Source: Treponema sp. (GTDB taxonomy: Bacteria > Spirochaetota > Spirochaetia > Treponematales > Breznakiellaceae). Taken from it: a stretch of 42,855 bases of DNA. The stretch spans positions 1 through 42,855 of the forward strand of contig QKCO01000019.1 in NCBI GenBank assembly GCA_003245635.1, in the 5' to 3' direction. Of this stretch, positions 7,817 to 16,814 are shown one piece after another. A program made the position numbers and the translations under genes. Within the stretch, counting starts at the first letter, position 1; each line of letters starts with the position of its first letter. Under the pieces are notes generated by a model. It ran no database searches. It saw only the letters and a program-made list of their open reading frames with translations, and had not been told where the DNA came from.

Positions 7817-9310
7817 CTACAGGATGTAGCGCCCCAGGTCCTGGTCGGTCACGATATCCGAGAGGCGCTGGTCCACGTAGGCTGCCGTGATCGGCACCTT
7901 CTGCGGCGCGATGTCGGGAGCCTCGAACGAAAGCTCCTCGAGCAGCGCCTCCATGATCGTATGCAGCCGCCGCGCTCCGATGTTCTCCAAGCGCGAATTG
8001 ACGTCCGCCGCGATGGAGGAAAGCCGATCGATCGCGTCCGGAGCGAAATCGATCTCGACGCCTTCGGTAGCCAGGAGGTCGGCGTACTGCTTGGTCAGCG
8101 CGTTCTTCGGCTCGGTCAGGATGCGGACGAAATCGTCCTTGCCCAGCGCCTCGAGCTCGACGCGGAGCGGAAAGCGGCCCTGGAGCTCGGGAATGAGGTC
8201 CGAGGGCTTGGAGACGTTGAACGCGCCGGCGGCGATGAACAGGATGTGGGAGGTGTCCACGGCGCCCCATTTCGTGCTCACGATCGATCCTTCCACGATG
8301 GGCAGGATGTCGCGCTGAACGCCTTCGCGCGATACGTCGGCGCCGCCGCCCCGGTCCCCGCGCGAGGCGATCTTATCCACTTCGTCGAGGAATACTATGC
8401 CGGTCTCCTGCACGCGCCGGCGAGCCTCCTCGGCGACGCGCTCGCGGTCCACGAGCTTCTCGGCCTCCTCGGCGAAGAGCAGCTCCTTGGCCCGCGCGAC
8501 GCTGACGAGCTTCTTCTTCTTGCCGCCGCCGAGAATGCCGGCGAGCCCGGACAGGCTCTGCTCGAGGTCCTCCAGATTCGCTCCGCCGAGGATCTCCATC
8601 GTCGGCATCTGCGCCTGGTGCTGGAGGGAAACCTCCACCCGCTTGTCGTCGAGCTTTCCGGCTCGCAGCATCGCGCGCAGCTTTTCTCGCGTGGCGTCGG
8701 CGCTTCCGCCCTGAGCGCCGCCAGAGTCCGACGCGGCGGACCCGTTCCCCGCCGCATCAGAGGGAGCCTCGATCAGGATCTCGTCGGCTTTGGGCGCGGC
8801 CGCCGCCTGAGACGCGGCCGTCTGGGTCCCGCCGCCGAAGATGGAGCCGAGGATGCCGCCCGAAGCGCCGGGGGCCTTCTTGGACGAGCCGGGAAGGAGC
8901 AGGTCGAGCAGGGCCTCCTCGGCCCTCTTCTCCGCTTCGGCCCGGACGCTCTCGCGCATCTCTTCCTTGACCATCTGCACGCCTGAAGCCATGAGGTCGC
9001 GGATCATGGACTCGACGTCGCGGCCGACGTAGCCGACCTCGGTGTACTTGGTCGCCTCGACCTTGAGGAAGGGGGCGCCCGAAAGCTTGGCCAGGCGGCG
9101 CGCGATCTCCGTCTTGCCGACGCCCGTCGGCCCGATCATCAGTATGTTCTTCGGCGCGATGTCGTCGCGCGTCTCGGGATCGAGCTTCAGGCGCCTGATG
9201 CGGTTGCGCAGGGCGACCGCGACGGCGCGCTTGGCCTTCTTCTGCCCGATGATGTACTTGTCCAGTTCCGCGACGATCTCGCGCGGGGTCAGGCGGTCCA
9301 TGTCGATCAT
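7817..9310 (-). CDS. hslU: ATP-dependent protease ATPase subunit HslU
   Basis: A 497-residue AAA+ unfoldase that feeds substrates into HslV. It begins with TPREIVAELDKYIIGQ and has Walker A GPTGVGKTEIARRL. Walker B is IVFLDEVDKI, the ISREGVQRDIL-like segment follows, and the C-terminal tail LGRYIL docks into HslV. It is about 50 residues longer than the 443-residue E. coli protein. The extra length is a Gly/Ala/Ser-rich low-complexity stretch in the I-domain (roughly residues 145-205). hslV ends 2 bases upstream. Confidence 0.96.
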   Translation of the reverse strand: MIDMDRLTPREIVAELDKYIIGQKKAKRAVAVALRNRIRRLKLDPETRDDIAPKNILMIGPTGVGKTEIARRLAKLSGAPFLKVEATKYTEVGYVGRDVESMIRDLMASGVQMVKEEMRESVRAEAEKRAEEALLDLLLPGSSKKAPGASGGILGSIFGGGTQTAASQAAAAPKADEILIEAPSDAAGNGSAASDSGGAQGGSADATREKLRAMLRAGKLDDKRVEVSLQHQAQMPTMEILGGANLEDLEQSLSGLAGILGGGKKKKLVSVARAKELLFAEEAEKLVDRERVAEEARRRVQETGIVFLDEVDKIASRGDRGGGADVSREGVQRDILPIVEGSIVSTKWGAVDTSHILFIAAGAFNVSKPSDLIPELQGRFPLRVELEALGKDDFVRILTEPKNALTKQYADLLATEGVEIDFAPDAIDRLSSIAADVNSRLENIGARRLHTIMEALLEELSFEAPDIAPQKVPITAAYVDQRLSDIVTDQDLGRYIL

Positions 9311-9312
9311 GG

Positions 9313-9846
9313 CTAGGCGAGCTCCTCTACGGTGATATGGTCGTTCGTGTAGATGCAGATGTTCCCGGCGATCTTGAGGCTCTTCTCCGCGATTTCCTTC
9401 GCGGAGAACTGACCGGCTTCCAGGTACGCCAGCGCGGCAGCGTAGGCGTAGGAGCCGCCCGAACCGATCGCCAGACAGTCGTCGGCCGGTTCGATCACGT
9501 CGCCGGTGCCGGAAATCAGCAGAATTTTTTCCTTGTCGGCCACTAGGAGCATCGCCTCGAGCCGGCGCAGCGCGCGGTCGGTGCGCCAGTCCTTGGCCAG
9601 CTCGACGGCGCTCCGGGTCAGGTCGCCCGAGTACTCCTTGAGCTTGGCCTCGAAGCGCTCGAAGAGCGTGAACGCGTCCGCGGTCGCGCCGGCGAAGCCG
9701 GAGAGGACCCGGCCGTCGAGCATTCGCCTGACCTTGCGCGCGTTGTTCTTCATCACGGTGTTTCCCGCGGTCACCTGGCCGTCTCCGGCCATGGCGACTT
9801 TCCCGTCCTTCCTCACGGCGATCACCGTGGTGCTTCGTATCCTCAT
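9313..9846 (-). CDS. hslV: ATP-dependent protease subunit HslV
   Basis: Threonine peptidase of the HslUV complex. The conserved STTVIAVR and GDGQVT motifs identify it. By alignment with mature E. coli HslV (TTIVSVR) the catalytic threonine is Thr6 after a 5-residue propeptide MRIRS. An upstream in-frame ATG at 9858 would add four residues. I prefer the ATG at 9846 because a GGAG sits 6 bases upstream of it, just inside the xerC stop, while the first ATG has no Shine-Dalgarno. Length 177 residues is normal. Confidence 0.95.
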   Translation of the reverse strand: MRIRSTTVIAVRKDGKVAMAGDGQVTAGNTVMKNNARKVRRMLDGRVLSGFAGATADAFTLFERFEAKLKEYSGDLTRSAVELAKDWRTDRALRRLEAMLLVADKEKILLISGTGDVIEPADDCLAIGSGGSYAYAAALAYLEAGQFSAKEIAEKSLKIAGNICIYTNDHITVEELA

Positions 9847-9847
9847 G

Positions 9848-10738
9848 CTATTCTCCATGCGGGTGGGCTTTCGCGTACACCCGCTTCAGTCGTTCCATAT
9901 TGACGTGCGTATAGCGCTGCGTCGTCGAAAGGCTCGCGTGGCCGAGCAGTTCCTGCACCACGCGGATGTCGCAGCCCGAGTTCACCAGATGCGTCGCGAA
10001 GCTGTGCCTGAGCGAATGCGGATAGATCGGCTTGTCCAGGCCCGAGCGCTCGGCGTAGCGCTCGATGATCCAGCGGACGCCCCGGATGCTGAGCGGAGCG
10101 CCGCGGCGGCTGACGAACAGGGCTCCGGTCGGCTTCACGGCCTTGACCCGCTCGGCGCGCGCGGGAAGATAGGCGGCGATCGCGTCTCGGGCCTCGGAGG
10201 AGAAGAACACGCGCCTCTCCTTGTCGCCCTTGCCGACGATGCGCGCGCTCGAATAGTCGCGCTCCAGACCCGAAAGCGTGAGCGAGGCCGCTTCGGATAC
10301 GCGGAGCCCCGCCGAATAGACCGACAGGACTAGAGCCGTATCGCGGAGCGGCCAGAGAATTCCCGCCTTTTCCGGCAGGGCCGCGAAAGAGGCCATCTCC
10401 TCTTCCCAGAGGAAGGACGGCAGGGTCCTCCCCGTCTTGAGATTGCGGATCGAGGCGCTCGGATCGTCCTTGCGGATCTCATAGCGGACCAGATAGCGGT
10501 GGAAGCCGCGCACGGCGGACAAAGCGCGGTTCGCGCTCGTCGCGGCGGCGCCGTTCAGGGAAAGGCGCGCGGTGAAGCGGCGGACGTCCGAAACGGTCGC
10601 CGTTTCGGGCTCCGCGCCGCTTTCCCGGCACGAGGACGCGTATTCCGCCAGATCCCGCGAGTACGCCTCGACCGAACGCGGCGAGAGGCCGCGGACGCCT
10701 TCGAGGTACTCGAGGAATTCCTCAATCTTCCCCTTCAT
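9848..10738 (-). CDS. xerC: Tyrosine recombinase, XerC type
   Basis: A 296-residue tyrosine recombinase. It has an N-terminal SAM-like core-binding domain (about 1-90) and a catalytic domain with all key residues: Arg in [10 protein letters not shown], Lys in GKGDKERRV, HxxR in [12 protein letters not shown], then [16 protein letters not shown] with the nucleophilic Tyr. Such enzymes resolve chromosome dimers at dif. The start overlaps the topA 3' end by 17 bases, as in several bacteria with a topA-xerC(codV)-hslV-hslU order. A second Xer-type gene lies at 14672. Which is functionally XerC and which XerD is inferred from context only. Confidence 0.92.
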   Translation of the reverse strand: MKGKIEEFLEYLEGVRGLSPRSVEAYSRDLAEYASSCRESGAEPETATVSDVRRFTARLSLNGAAATSANRALSAVRGFHRYLVRYEIRKDDPSASIRNLKTGRTLPSFLWEEEMASFAALPEKAGILWPLRDTALVLSVYSAGLRVSEAASLTLSGLERDYSSARIVGKGDKERRVFFSSEARDAIAAYLPARAERVKAVKPTGALFVSRRGAPLSIRGVRWIIERYAERSGLDKPIYPHSLRHSFATHLVNSGCDIRVVQELLGHASLSTTQRYTHVNMERLKRVYAKAHPHGE

Positions 10739-12860
10739 GCTCCCCTTCCTCGTCCGGGCTGTGCAGATAATCGCAGTCCGGATTGATGCACGCCTTGTGC
10801 GAGCCGTGCTTCTTGTCGTACTTCTCCACGAGGAAGCGCCCGCACTTGGGGCAGTTCATCGGGAGGGGCTTGTAGTGGCTGATGAAGTCGCACTCGGGGT
10901 ACCGGGTGCAGCCGAAGAATTCCTTGCCGCGGCCCTTCGTCCGCCGGGAAACGATCTCGCCGTCGCAGCCGGGCATCGGGCACTTGGCCAGCGGGATGCT
11001 GCGGGTGCTGCGGCACTCCGGGAATCCTGAACAGGCAAGGAAATAGCCGAAGCGCCCGAGCTTCTTGAGCATCGGCCGGCCGCAGACCTCGCACTTATGC
11101 TCGGTCACCTCGTCCATCGATCCCTTGAACGATTCGAGGGACTTGGACACCTCGTCGAGCCGCTCCTTGAACGGGCCGTAGAAGCCGCCGATCATGAGCG
11201 ACCACTGGATGCGGTTCTCCTCGACCTCGTCCAGCCGCGTCTCCAGGCCCGCGGTGAAGCCGACGTCGACCACATTCGGAAAGTACTCCACCAGCATGTC
11301 GCAGATCATCCGGCCCAGGAGCGTCGGCACCAGCTGCTTGTTCGATCGGGTGATGTAGTAGCGCTCGAGCAGCACCGAGATGATCGGCGCGTAGGTGGAC
11401 GGCCGGCCGATGCCCTGCTCCTCGAGCGTCTTGACGATGGAAGCGTCGGTGTATCGGGACGGCCCCTGCGTGAAGTGCTGCTCCGGATGGAACTTGAGGA
11501 GTTCGAGCTTCTCGCCCTTCTTGAGCTCGGGAAGCGGCGATTCCTTCTCTTCCTTGGACGAGAGCGTCTTGATGACCTTGTAGAAGCCTTTCTCGATGAG
11601 CTTGGAGCCCGAAATCCGGAACACCGCTTCGCCGGCGGCGATGTCCAGGCTCGTCGTGCGGCTGCGCGCCGGAATCATCTGGCTCGAGACGAAGCGCTCC
11701 CAGATGATCGAATACAGGCGCAGCTGGTCGCGGGTGAGGTGGTCCTTCACCGAGTCGGGCGTGTAGGAAACGTAGGTCGGCCGGATGGCCTCGTGCGCGT
11801 CCTGGGCCTTCTTCTCGACGGCGTATTCGACCGCCGCCTCGGGCAGCTCCGCGGGGTAATGCTCGGTCAGCCACGCGCGGACTTCCTCGAGCGCCACCGG
11901 CGAGATGCGCACCGAGTCGGTACGCATGTAGGTGATGAGGCCCACGCGGGTCGAGCCGATGTTGACGCCTTCGTAGAGCTGCTGGGCGATCTGCATCGTC
12001 TTCTTGCTGGTGAAGCCCAGCCGGTTGGCCGCCGCCTGCTGCAGCTTGGAGGTGGTGAACGGCGCCTTCGGCCGCACGCTCTTCTCGGTCTCGCGGACGT
12101 CGGAAACCACGCAGTCGGCCTTGCCGATCTCGTCGATGATCTTCTGGACCGCCTGCTCGTTCTTCAGCTCGGGCTTCTCGCCGCGGTTGGAGACCAGCTG
12201 GGCGGTGAAGGCCGAGCGGCCCTTCTTGAAGTCCGCGTCGAGCGTCCAGTATTCCTCGGGAATGAAGGATTCGACTTCCTTTTCCCGGTCGACCACGAGC
12301 CGGAGCGCCACGGACTGGACCCGCCCGGCGGAAAGCCCGTTCTTCACCTTCTTCCAGAGCAGGGGCGACAGGTTGTAGCCCACCAGCCGGTCGAGCACGC
12401 GGCGGGCCTTCTGGGCGTTCACCTTCGAATCGTCGATCTCTCCGGGATGGGAGACCGCGTCCTTTATGGCGGCGGGAGTGATCTCGTTGAACACGATGCG
12501 CTTGATCGGAACGTCGGGGGCCTTCGCGTGCAGCGCGTTGCCCAGGTGGAAGGCGATCGCCTCTCCCTCGCGGTCGTTATCGCTCGCCAGCAGGATGGCT
12601 TCGGCCTTTTTGGCGTCTCCCTGCAGTTCCTTGAGCAGCTTCGCGCGGCCGCGCACCGTGATGTACTCCGGCTCGAAACCGTGCTCCGCGTCTATCGCGA
12701 TGCGCGATTTCGGCAGATCGATCAAGTGCCCCATGGACGCCTTCACTATGTACTTCGCGCCGAGGTACTTCTCGATCGTCTTCGCCTTGGCCGGCGACTC
12801 GACGATCACCAAGGTCTTCTTTTTTACCGTCGTCTTCTTTGCGGGCTTCGTGGCCGCCAT
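10722..12860 (-). CDS. topA: DNA topoisomerase I
   Basis: A type IA topoisomerase of 712 residues that relaxes negative supercoils. The N-terminal TOPRIM begins [20 protein letters not shown] after a Lys/Thr-rich 15-residue start. The active-site tyrosine is in [12 protein letters not shown]. The C-terminus has three four-cysteine zinc-ribbon units (CEVC...C...C, CPMPGC...C...C, CPKC...C...C). The open frame continues upstream, but the ATG at 12860 is chosen: AGGAG lies 7 bases before it, and the A is shared with the dprA stop (TGATG). Confidence 0.97.
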   Translation of the reverse strand: MAATKPAKKTTVKKKTLVIVESPAKAKTIEKYLGAKYIVKASMGHLIDLPKSRIAIDAEHGFEPEYITVRGRAKLLKELQGDAKKAEAILLASDNDREGEAIAFHLGNALHAKAPDVPIKRIVFNEITPAAIKDAVSHPGEIDDSKVNAQKARRVLDRLVGYNLSPLLWKKVKNGLSAGRVQSVALRLVVDREKEVESFIPEEYWTLDADFKKGRSAFTAQLVSNRGEKPELKNEQAVQKIIDEIGKADCVVSDVRETEKSVRPKAPFTTSKLQQAAANRLGFTSKKTMQIAQQLYEGVNIGSTRVGLITYMRTDSVRISPVALEEVRAWLTEHYPAELPEAAVEYAVEKKAQDAHEAIRPTYVSYTPDSVKDHLTRDQLRLYSIIWERFVSSQMIPARSRTTSLDIAAGEAVFRISGSKLIEKGFYKVIKTLSSKEEKESPLPELKKGEKLELLKFHPEQHFTQGPSRYTDASIVKTLEEQGIGRPSTYAPIISVLLERYYITRSNKQLVPTLLGRMICDMLVEYFPNVVDVGFTAGLETRLDEVEENRIQWSLMIGGFYGPFKERLDEVSKSLESFKGSMDEVTEHKCEVCGRPMLKKLGRFGYFLACSGFPECRSTRSIPLAKCPMPGCDGEIVSRRTKGRGKEFFGCTRYPECDFISHYKPLPMNCPKCGRFLVEKYDKKHGSHKACINPDCDYLHSPDEEGEHEGED

Positions 12861-13879
12861 CAGCGTACTCCTAAGGTCGCCGGATCCGCCTGGGGCGAAT
12901 CCGAGCCGAAATGAAACTCCAAATCCAAAGCCTTCGCCGCGCGGAGGGCGAACGATCTCGCCGAAAGCGGAGCCGGCCGCCCGCCGGCGCGCCGATCCGT
13001 CTCCGGCACCGGCAGGCCCCACTCGGAAACCGCCTCGAAGGCGCTCCGCGCGATGCGCGCGCCGTCGGAGACCAGAGCGCGGCAGCCGGCGTCCGCACCG
13101 GAAGAAAGGCACGCGGAGGCGACCCACAGGTCGCGTCCCTGATCCAGCGCAAAATCGGCGCTGATCAGCGCGCCCGACTTCGCTGGGGCCTCCACCACGA
13201 CCATGCCGCGGCACAGGCCGGCGATGATCCGGTTCCGCGCGGGAAAGTGGTGCTTGAGGGCGGCGGTTCCCGGCAGATACTCGCTGAGCAGAGCGCCGCC
13301 GCCTTCGATTATCCGCCTCGCGAGCTCCCGGTTCGATGCCGGATACACCGAATCGAGCCCGTTCCCGAGCACCGCGACGGTAGGAGCGCCCGCGTCGGCG
13401 TTCCCCCGGTGGGCCATGGCGTCGACGCCGCGCGCGAGCCCGGAGACGACGGCGATGCCCGAGCGGCCGAAATCCCTTCCGAACTCGTAGGCCGCGCGCG
13501 CGCCTTCGGCGCTCGGGAGCCTGGTGCCCACGACGGCCGCCAGCGGCTTCTCCGGATCGCTCAAGACGCCCCGGTAGAACAGCACCGTCGGAGGATCGGC
13601 GATCTCCCGCAGCAGCGGCGGATACGCCGCCTCGCCGTAGGCGACGTGCGAGATACCGCGCCGCGCGCAGGCCTCGCGGTCTCCGGCCGCAGCGGCAAGG
13701 AAGGAAGCGGGCGAAGCGGCGCGCGGACCGAGGGGCCGCCGCAGCATGCGTTCGAGGTCCGAAACCGAAAGTAAGGACAAATCCTCAGCGCGGTCAAGAG
13801 ACCGGGAGAGAAAAACGCGCTCGGACGCTTTGAGGAAGGTCATCCGCGCTATGGCCAGATCGAGATCACCGCGCGCCAT
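12860..13879 (-). CDS. dprA: DNA-processing protein DprA (Smf)
   Basis: A 339-residue Rossmann-fold protein that binds single-stranded DNA and loads RecA during natural transformation. The core motifs are VVGTRLPS, VVSGLARGVDAMAH, VAVLGNGLDSVYPASN, GALLSEYLPG and PARNRIIAGL. It is coupled to topA through a 1-base stop/start overlap and overlaps the TPR gene by 14 bases. DprA is conserved in bacteria not known to be competent, so it does not itself prove transformation. Confidence 0.95.
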   Translation of the reverse strand: MARGDLDLAIARMTFLKASERVFLSRSLDRAEDLSLLSVSDLERMLRRPLGPRAASPASFLAAAAGDREACARRGISHVAYGEAAYPPLLREIADPPTVLFYRGVLSDPEKPLAAVVGTRLPSAEGARAAYEFGRDFGRSGIAVVSGLARGVDAMAHRGNADAGAPTVAVLGNGLDSVYPASNRELARRIIEGGGALLSEYLPGTAALKHHFPARNRIIAGLCRGMVVVEAPAKSGALISADFALDQGRDLWVASACLSSGADAGCRALVSDGARIARSAFEAVSEWGLPVPETDRRAGGRPAPLSARSFALRAAKALDLEFHFGSDSPQADPATLGVR

Positions 13880-14615
13880 AGTCCGCTTCCAATACCGTTT
13901 TCTTGTTGGCGTCGGCTTCCGCCTTCTTCTTTTCGTCCTGGGTGACCGAGATGATCCGGTCGTAGAGCTTCACGGCGTCGTCGTTCCGGCCGACCATGTA
14001 GTACGCCCGGGCCAGGACGAACATGCCGTCCGCGTCCTTCGAGCGGAGCGTCAGGTAGCGCTCCAGGTAGGGAATCGCGTCGGCGGGACGATTGAGCTCG
14101 AACACGTACAGCACCCCGAGCGCATAGAGCGGCCGGGCGTAGCGGGGATCGAGTTCGATCGCGCGCTTGTGCGCTTCCTCGGCGAGCGCGAACAGGCGCT
14201 CCCGTTCGCGGTTGCGTCCGGTCGCCGCGTAGTCGTGCGACGACTTGCCGAGGACGGCCGCCGAAAGGCCGGTCAGATAGTGGAGCGTCGCGTCCTCGGG
14301 GAAATACTCGACCGCGCTCTTGAGCGCCTCGAGGGCTTCCCCGTACATCGAACGGTCGATGTAGCGGACCGCGAGAATCTTCCAGTAAATGCCCGCCTGG
14401 GCCGCGGCGTCGGAGGTCGTCTGAACCTTGGCCTCGTAGGCGGCGATGGCCGAGCGCAGGCCTTCCATGGTTTCGGGCGGAGATCCGCCGGGAGAATATT
14501 CGGCGATTCGGCGGGCCAGAGCCGACGGCCGCAGGAAGGTGAACGCGCCGACGCCCAGCAGGGCGGCGAGCGCGAGCACGGCGAAAAGAATCCACGTACG
14601 TTTGGGCGCCTTCAT
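13866..14615 (-). CDS. Membrane-anchored TPR-repeat protein
   Basis: A 249-residue protein with one N-terminal membrane segment (residues about 8-28, ILFAVLALAALLGVGAF). The rest is a helical domain with tetratricopeptide-like repeats, e.g. EALEALKSAVEYFPEDA, HKRAIELDPRYARPLYALG, AIPYLERYLTL and AVKLYDRII. The start at 14615 is preferred because GGAGG lies 6 bases upstream. The Shine-Dalgarno is part of a palindrome at 14625-14636; an upstream ATG at 14675 would overlap xerD. The product is probably anchored in the inner membrane and exposed to the periplasm as a protein-interaction scaffold. The specific role is unknown; position suggests envelope or division. Confidence 0.8.
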   Translation of the reverse strand: MKAPKRTWILFAVLALAALLGVGAFTFLRPSALARRIAEYSPGGSPPETMEGLRSAIAAYEAKVQTTSDAAAQAGIYWKILAVRYIDRSMYGEALEALKSAVEYFPEDATLHYLTGLSAAVLGKSSHDYAATGRNRERERLFALAEEAHKRAIELDPRYARPLYALGVLYVFELNRPADAIPYLERYLTLRSKDADGMFVLARAYYMVGRNDDAVKLYDRIISVTQDEKKKAEADANKKTVLEADYGAR

Positions 14616-14671
14616 CGGGTTCCTCCCTCCGGAGGGTATGAAGCTCTTCCGCGCTCCGCTTGCGTTCGCCT

Positions 14672-15574
14672 TCATCTTTCCCGCTCCGTCAGCCGAGGCA
14701 GGTAGCGCGCATGGGCGGCGCGCAGCGAGGAAGCGTCCACGTGCGTGTAGATCTGGGTCGTATTGAGATCGGCGTGCCCGAGCAGTTCCTGCACGGAACG
14801 GAGATCCGCGCCGCCGTTCAAGAGCTCGGTAGCGAAGCTGTGCCTGAGGGTGTGCAGCTTCGATCCGGTGCCGGCGAGGGCGGCGGCGGCGGCGTAGTTC
14901 TTCCAGATCCCCTTGCGGCCGAGCCGGCCTCCGCTCCGGTTGAGGAAGACCGCGGAACTCCGCTTTGCCTTGGCTAGCGCGGGGCGGGCGACGTCCAGAT
15001 ACTCCCGAAGGAGGGTCGCGGCGCGCGTCCCGAAGGGAACCAGGCGTTCCTTGTTCCCTTTGCCGCGCACTCGCGCGAGTCCTTCCCCGAAGGAAAGGTC
15101 GGCCAGGTCGAGGCCGACCGCCTCGGAAATGCGCAGGCCGGAAGAATAGATCAATTCGAAGAGCGCCCGGTCCCGCAGCCCCCGCGGAGTTCCGGCGTCG
15201 ACGGCTGCGAGGACCGCTTCGACCGCCTCCCGGGGAAGCACGTCCGGCAGGCGGCGCCCCGCGCGCGGCCGCTCCAGGAGAGCCGCCGGATTATCGACGC
15301 GGAGTCCTTCGTCCATCAAATGACGGAAAAAAGACCGCAGGGCGGAAACGGCTTTGGCGACCGAGCGGTCGTCCAGGCCGTCGGCGCGGCGCGAGAGGAG
15401 GTAATCGGTCAATCCGAGCGCGTCGATCGTCGCGGCGTCCGCCCCGATCTCCGCCAAGCGCTCGAGGCACCGGCGGATCTCGGCTACGTACGTTTCGACG
15501 GTCAGGGGGGAGCGTCGCTCCACGGCGACCAGACGCGATCGGTAGCCCTCCAGGAGGCGCCGGCCGTCGTCCAT
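14672..15574 (-). CDS. xerD: Tyrosine recombinase, XerD type
   Basis: A second complete Xer recombinase (300 residues). It has an N-terminal core-binding domain and a catalytic domain with Arg in SSGLRISEAVGL, Lys in GKGNKERLV, HxxR in HTLRHSFATEL, and LLGHADLNTTQIYTHV with the nucleophile Tyr. It begins 5 bases after the ftsZ stop, so it is co-transcribed with the division genes, fitting a role in dimer resolution at the septum. XerD versus XerC naming is by pairing with the gene at 9848 and should be tested by phylogeny. Confidence 0.88.
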   Translation of the reverse strand: MDDGRRLLEGYRSRLVAVERRSPLTVETYVAEIRRCLERLAEIGADAATIDALGLTDYLLSRRADGLDDRSVAKAVSALRSFFRHLMDEGLRVDNPAALLERPRAGRRLPDVLPREAVEAVLAAVDAGTPRGLRDRALFELIYSSGLRISEAVGLDLADLSFGEGLARVRGKGNKERLVPFGTRAATLLREYLDVARPALAKAKRSSAVFLNRSGGRLGRKGIWKNYAAAAALAGTGSKLHTLRHSFATELLNGGADLRSVQELLGHADLNTTQIYTHVDASSLRAAHARYLPRLTERER

Positions 15575-15579
15575 GCCGC

Positions 15580-16755
15580 CTACGCTTCCTTCTTCTCTGC
15601 GGCGAACTTCCGGTCCCGGATCACGGTCGGGACGTCGAGATCATCCTCCCTGAAATTCCTATAGGAGAGGAACTCGGCCGGCGCCTGCTTGGGCTTCTCG
15701 GTCATGGTCTTCCATTCGTCGTAGCGGATGAAGTCGTTCTCGTCCCGCCTGACCGTTTCCTCGACCTTGGCCGGCGCAGCGACGGAGGAAGTCTCCGACT
15801 GGAATCCGGTCGCGATGACCGTGACCTGCACGCGGTCGCGCAGCTCGGGATCCTGGGCGTTGCCCGCGATGATGAGCGCGTTCGGGTCTGAATTGGCCGT
15901 AATGATGCTCACGACTTCTTGGAACTCGGTCAGGGAAAGATCCTCGCCGCCGGAAACGTTCACGAGGATGCGCTTGGCTCCCTCGATCCGGCAGTCCTCG
16001 AGCAGAGGATTGTTGATGGCGTTGGTGGCGGCGTCGACGGCGCGGTTGTCCCCCGTGCCGATGCCGATGCCCATGAGCGCGTCGCCCTGCCCCTGCATCG
16101 TGGTCTTCACGTCGGCGAAGTCGATGTTGATGATGCCGGGCACGGTGATCAGGTCGGAAATGCCCTGCACGCCCTGCCTGAGCACATCGTCGGCGATGAG
16201 GAACGCTTCCTTGATCGGCGTCTTGCGCTCGACGATCTTCAGGAGATGCTGGTTGGGAATGACGATGAGCGTATCGACCGATTCGCGCAGCTTCGCGATG
16301 CCTTCCTCGGCAAGCCGCATCTTGTAGCGGCCTTCGAACTCGAAGGGTTTGGTCACGACGCCGACGGTGAGCGCGCCGATCTCGCGGGCGGCTTGCGCGA
16401 TGACGGGCGCGGAGCCCGTGCCGGTGCCGCCGCCCATGCCGGCGGTGACGAAGACCATGTCCGCGCCCTTGAGCACGTTCATGAGCATTTCCTTGTCTTC
16501 GAGCGCGGCCTTCTCGCCGACGTCGGGCTTGCCGCCCGCGCCGAGTCCGCCGGTCAATTTCGAGCCGAGCGGCAGCTTGACCGGCGCGTTCGATAGGGCA
16601 AGCGCCTGCAAGTCGGTATTCGCCACGATGAATTGCACGTTCTGCAATCCGCTCGCGATCATCCGGTTGACCGCGTTGGATCCGCCGCCGCCCGCGCCGA
16701 TCACCTTGATGACCGTCGGGCTCGCTGTTCTTTCGTCGAGCACTTCGATATTCAT
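15580..16755 (-). CDS. ftsZ: Cell division protein FtsZ
   Basis: The 391-residue tubulin-like GTPase that forms the Z ring. The N-terminal glycine-rich [17 protein letters not shown], the tubulin signature [13 protein letters not shown] and the T7-loop [11 protein letters not shown] are intact. A short linker leads to a C-terminal peptide [14 protein letters not shown], the expected FtsA-binding tail. The start at 16755 is chosen over the upstream in-frame ATG (16794), which precedes 13 non-conserved residues. An 8-G run lies 3 bases before the start and acts as the Shine-Dalgarno. Confidence 0.98.
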   Translation of the reverse strand: MNIEVLDERTASPTVIKVIGAGGGGSNAVNRMIASGLQNVQFIVANTDLQALALSNAPVKLPLGSKLTGGLGAGGKPDVGEKAALEDKEMLMNVLKGADMVFVTAGMGGGTGTGSAPVIAQAAREIGALTVGVVTKPFEFEGRYKMRLAEEGIAKLRESVDTLIVIPNQHLLKIVERKTPIKEAFLIADDVLRQGVQGISDLITVPGIINIDFADVKTTMQGQGDALMGIGIGTGDNRAVDAATNAINNPLLEDCRIEGAKRILVNVSGGEDLSLTEFQEVVSIITANSDPNALIIAGNAQDPELRDRVQVTVIATGFQSETSSVAAPAKVEETVRRDENDFIRYDEWKTMTEKPKQAPAEFLSYRNFREDDLDVPTVIRDRKFAAEKKEA

Positions 16756-16758
16756 GTT

Positions 16759-16766
16759 CCCCCCCC
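16759..16766 (-). repeat. G8 homopolymer at ftsZ Shine-Dalgarno
   Basis: On the minus strand eight consecutive G residues, then AAC and the ftsZ ATG. The run is the only purine-rich ribosome-binding sequence available for ftsZ. Slippage in the run would alter Shine-Dalgarno spacing and could tune FtsZ translation; that consequence is inference. Confidence 0.7.
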
Positions 16767-16814
16767 AGGCAACACCTTGCGGCCGGCCGCGCATCTACCG
16801 CGGCCGCGCCTAAC

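Noticed and set aside
11097-12914. A 605-codon plus-strand open frame opposite topA
   Set aside because: Antisense shadow; no recognisable domain, and topA with active-site and zinc motifs occupies the other strand.
12861-13214. N-terminal extension of topA by 118 codons
   Set aside because: The region is Arg/Gly-rich out-of-frame dprA sequence; a good Shine-Dalgarno and conserved start lie at 12860.
14625-14636. CCCTCCGGAGGG palindrome as an operator for the TPR gene
   Set aside because: It coincides with the Shine-Dalgarno and adjacent G-rich sequence; 12-base palindromes of this composition are expected by chance in GC-rich DNA.
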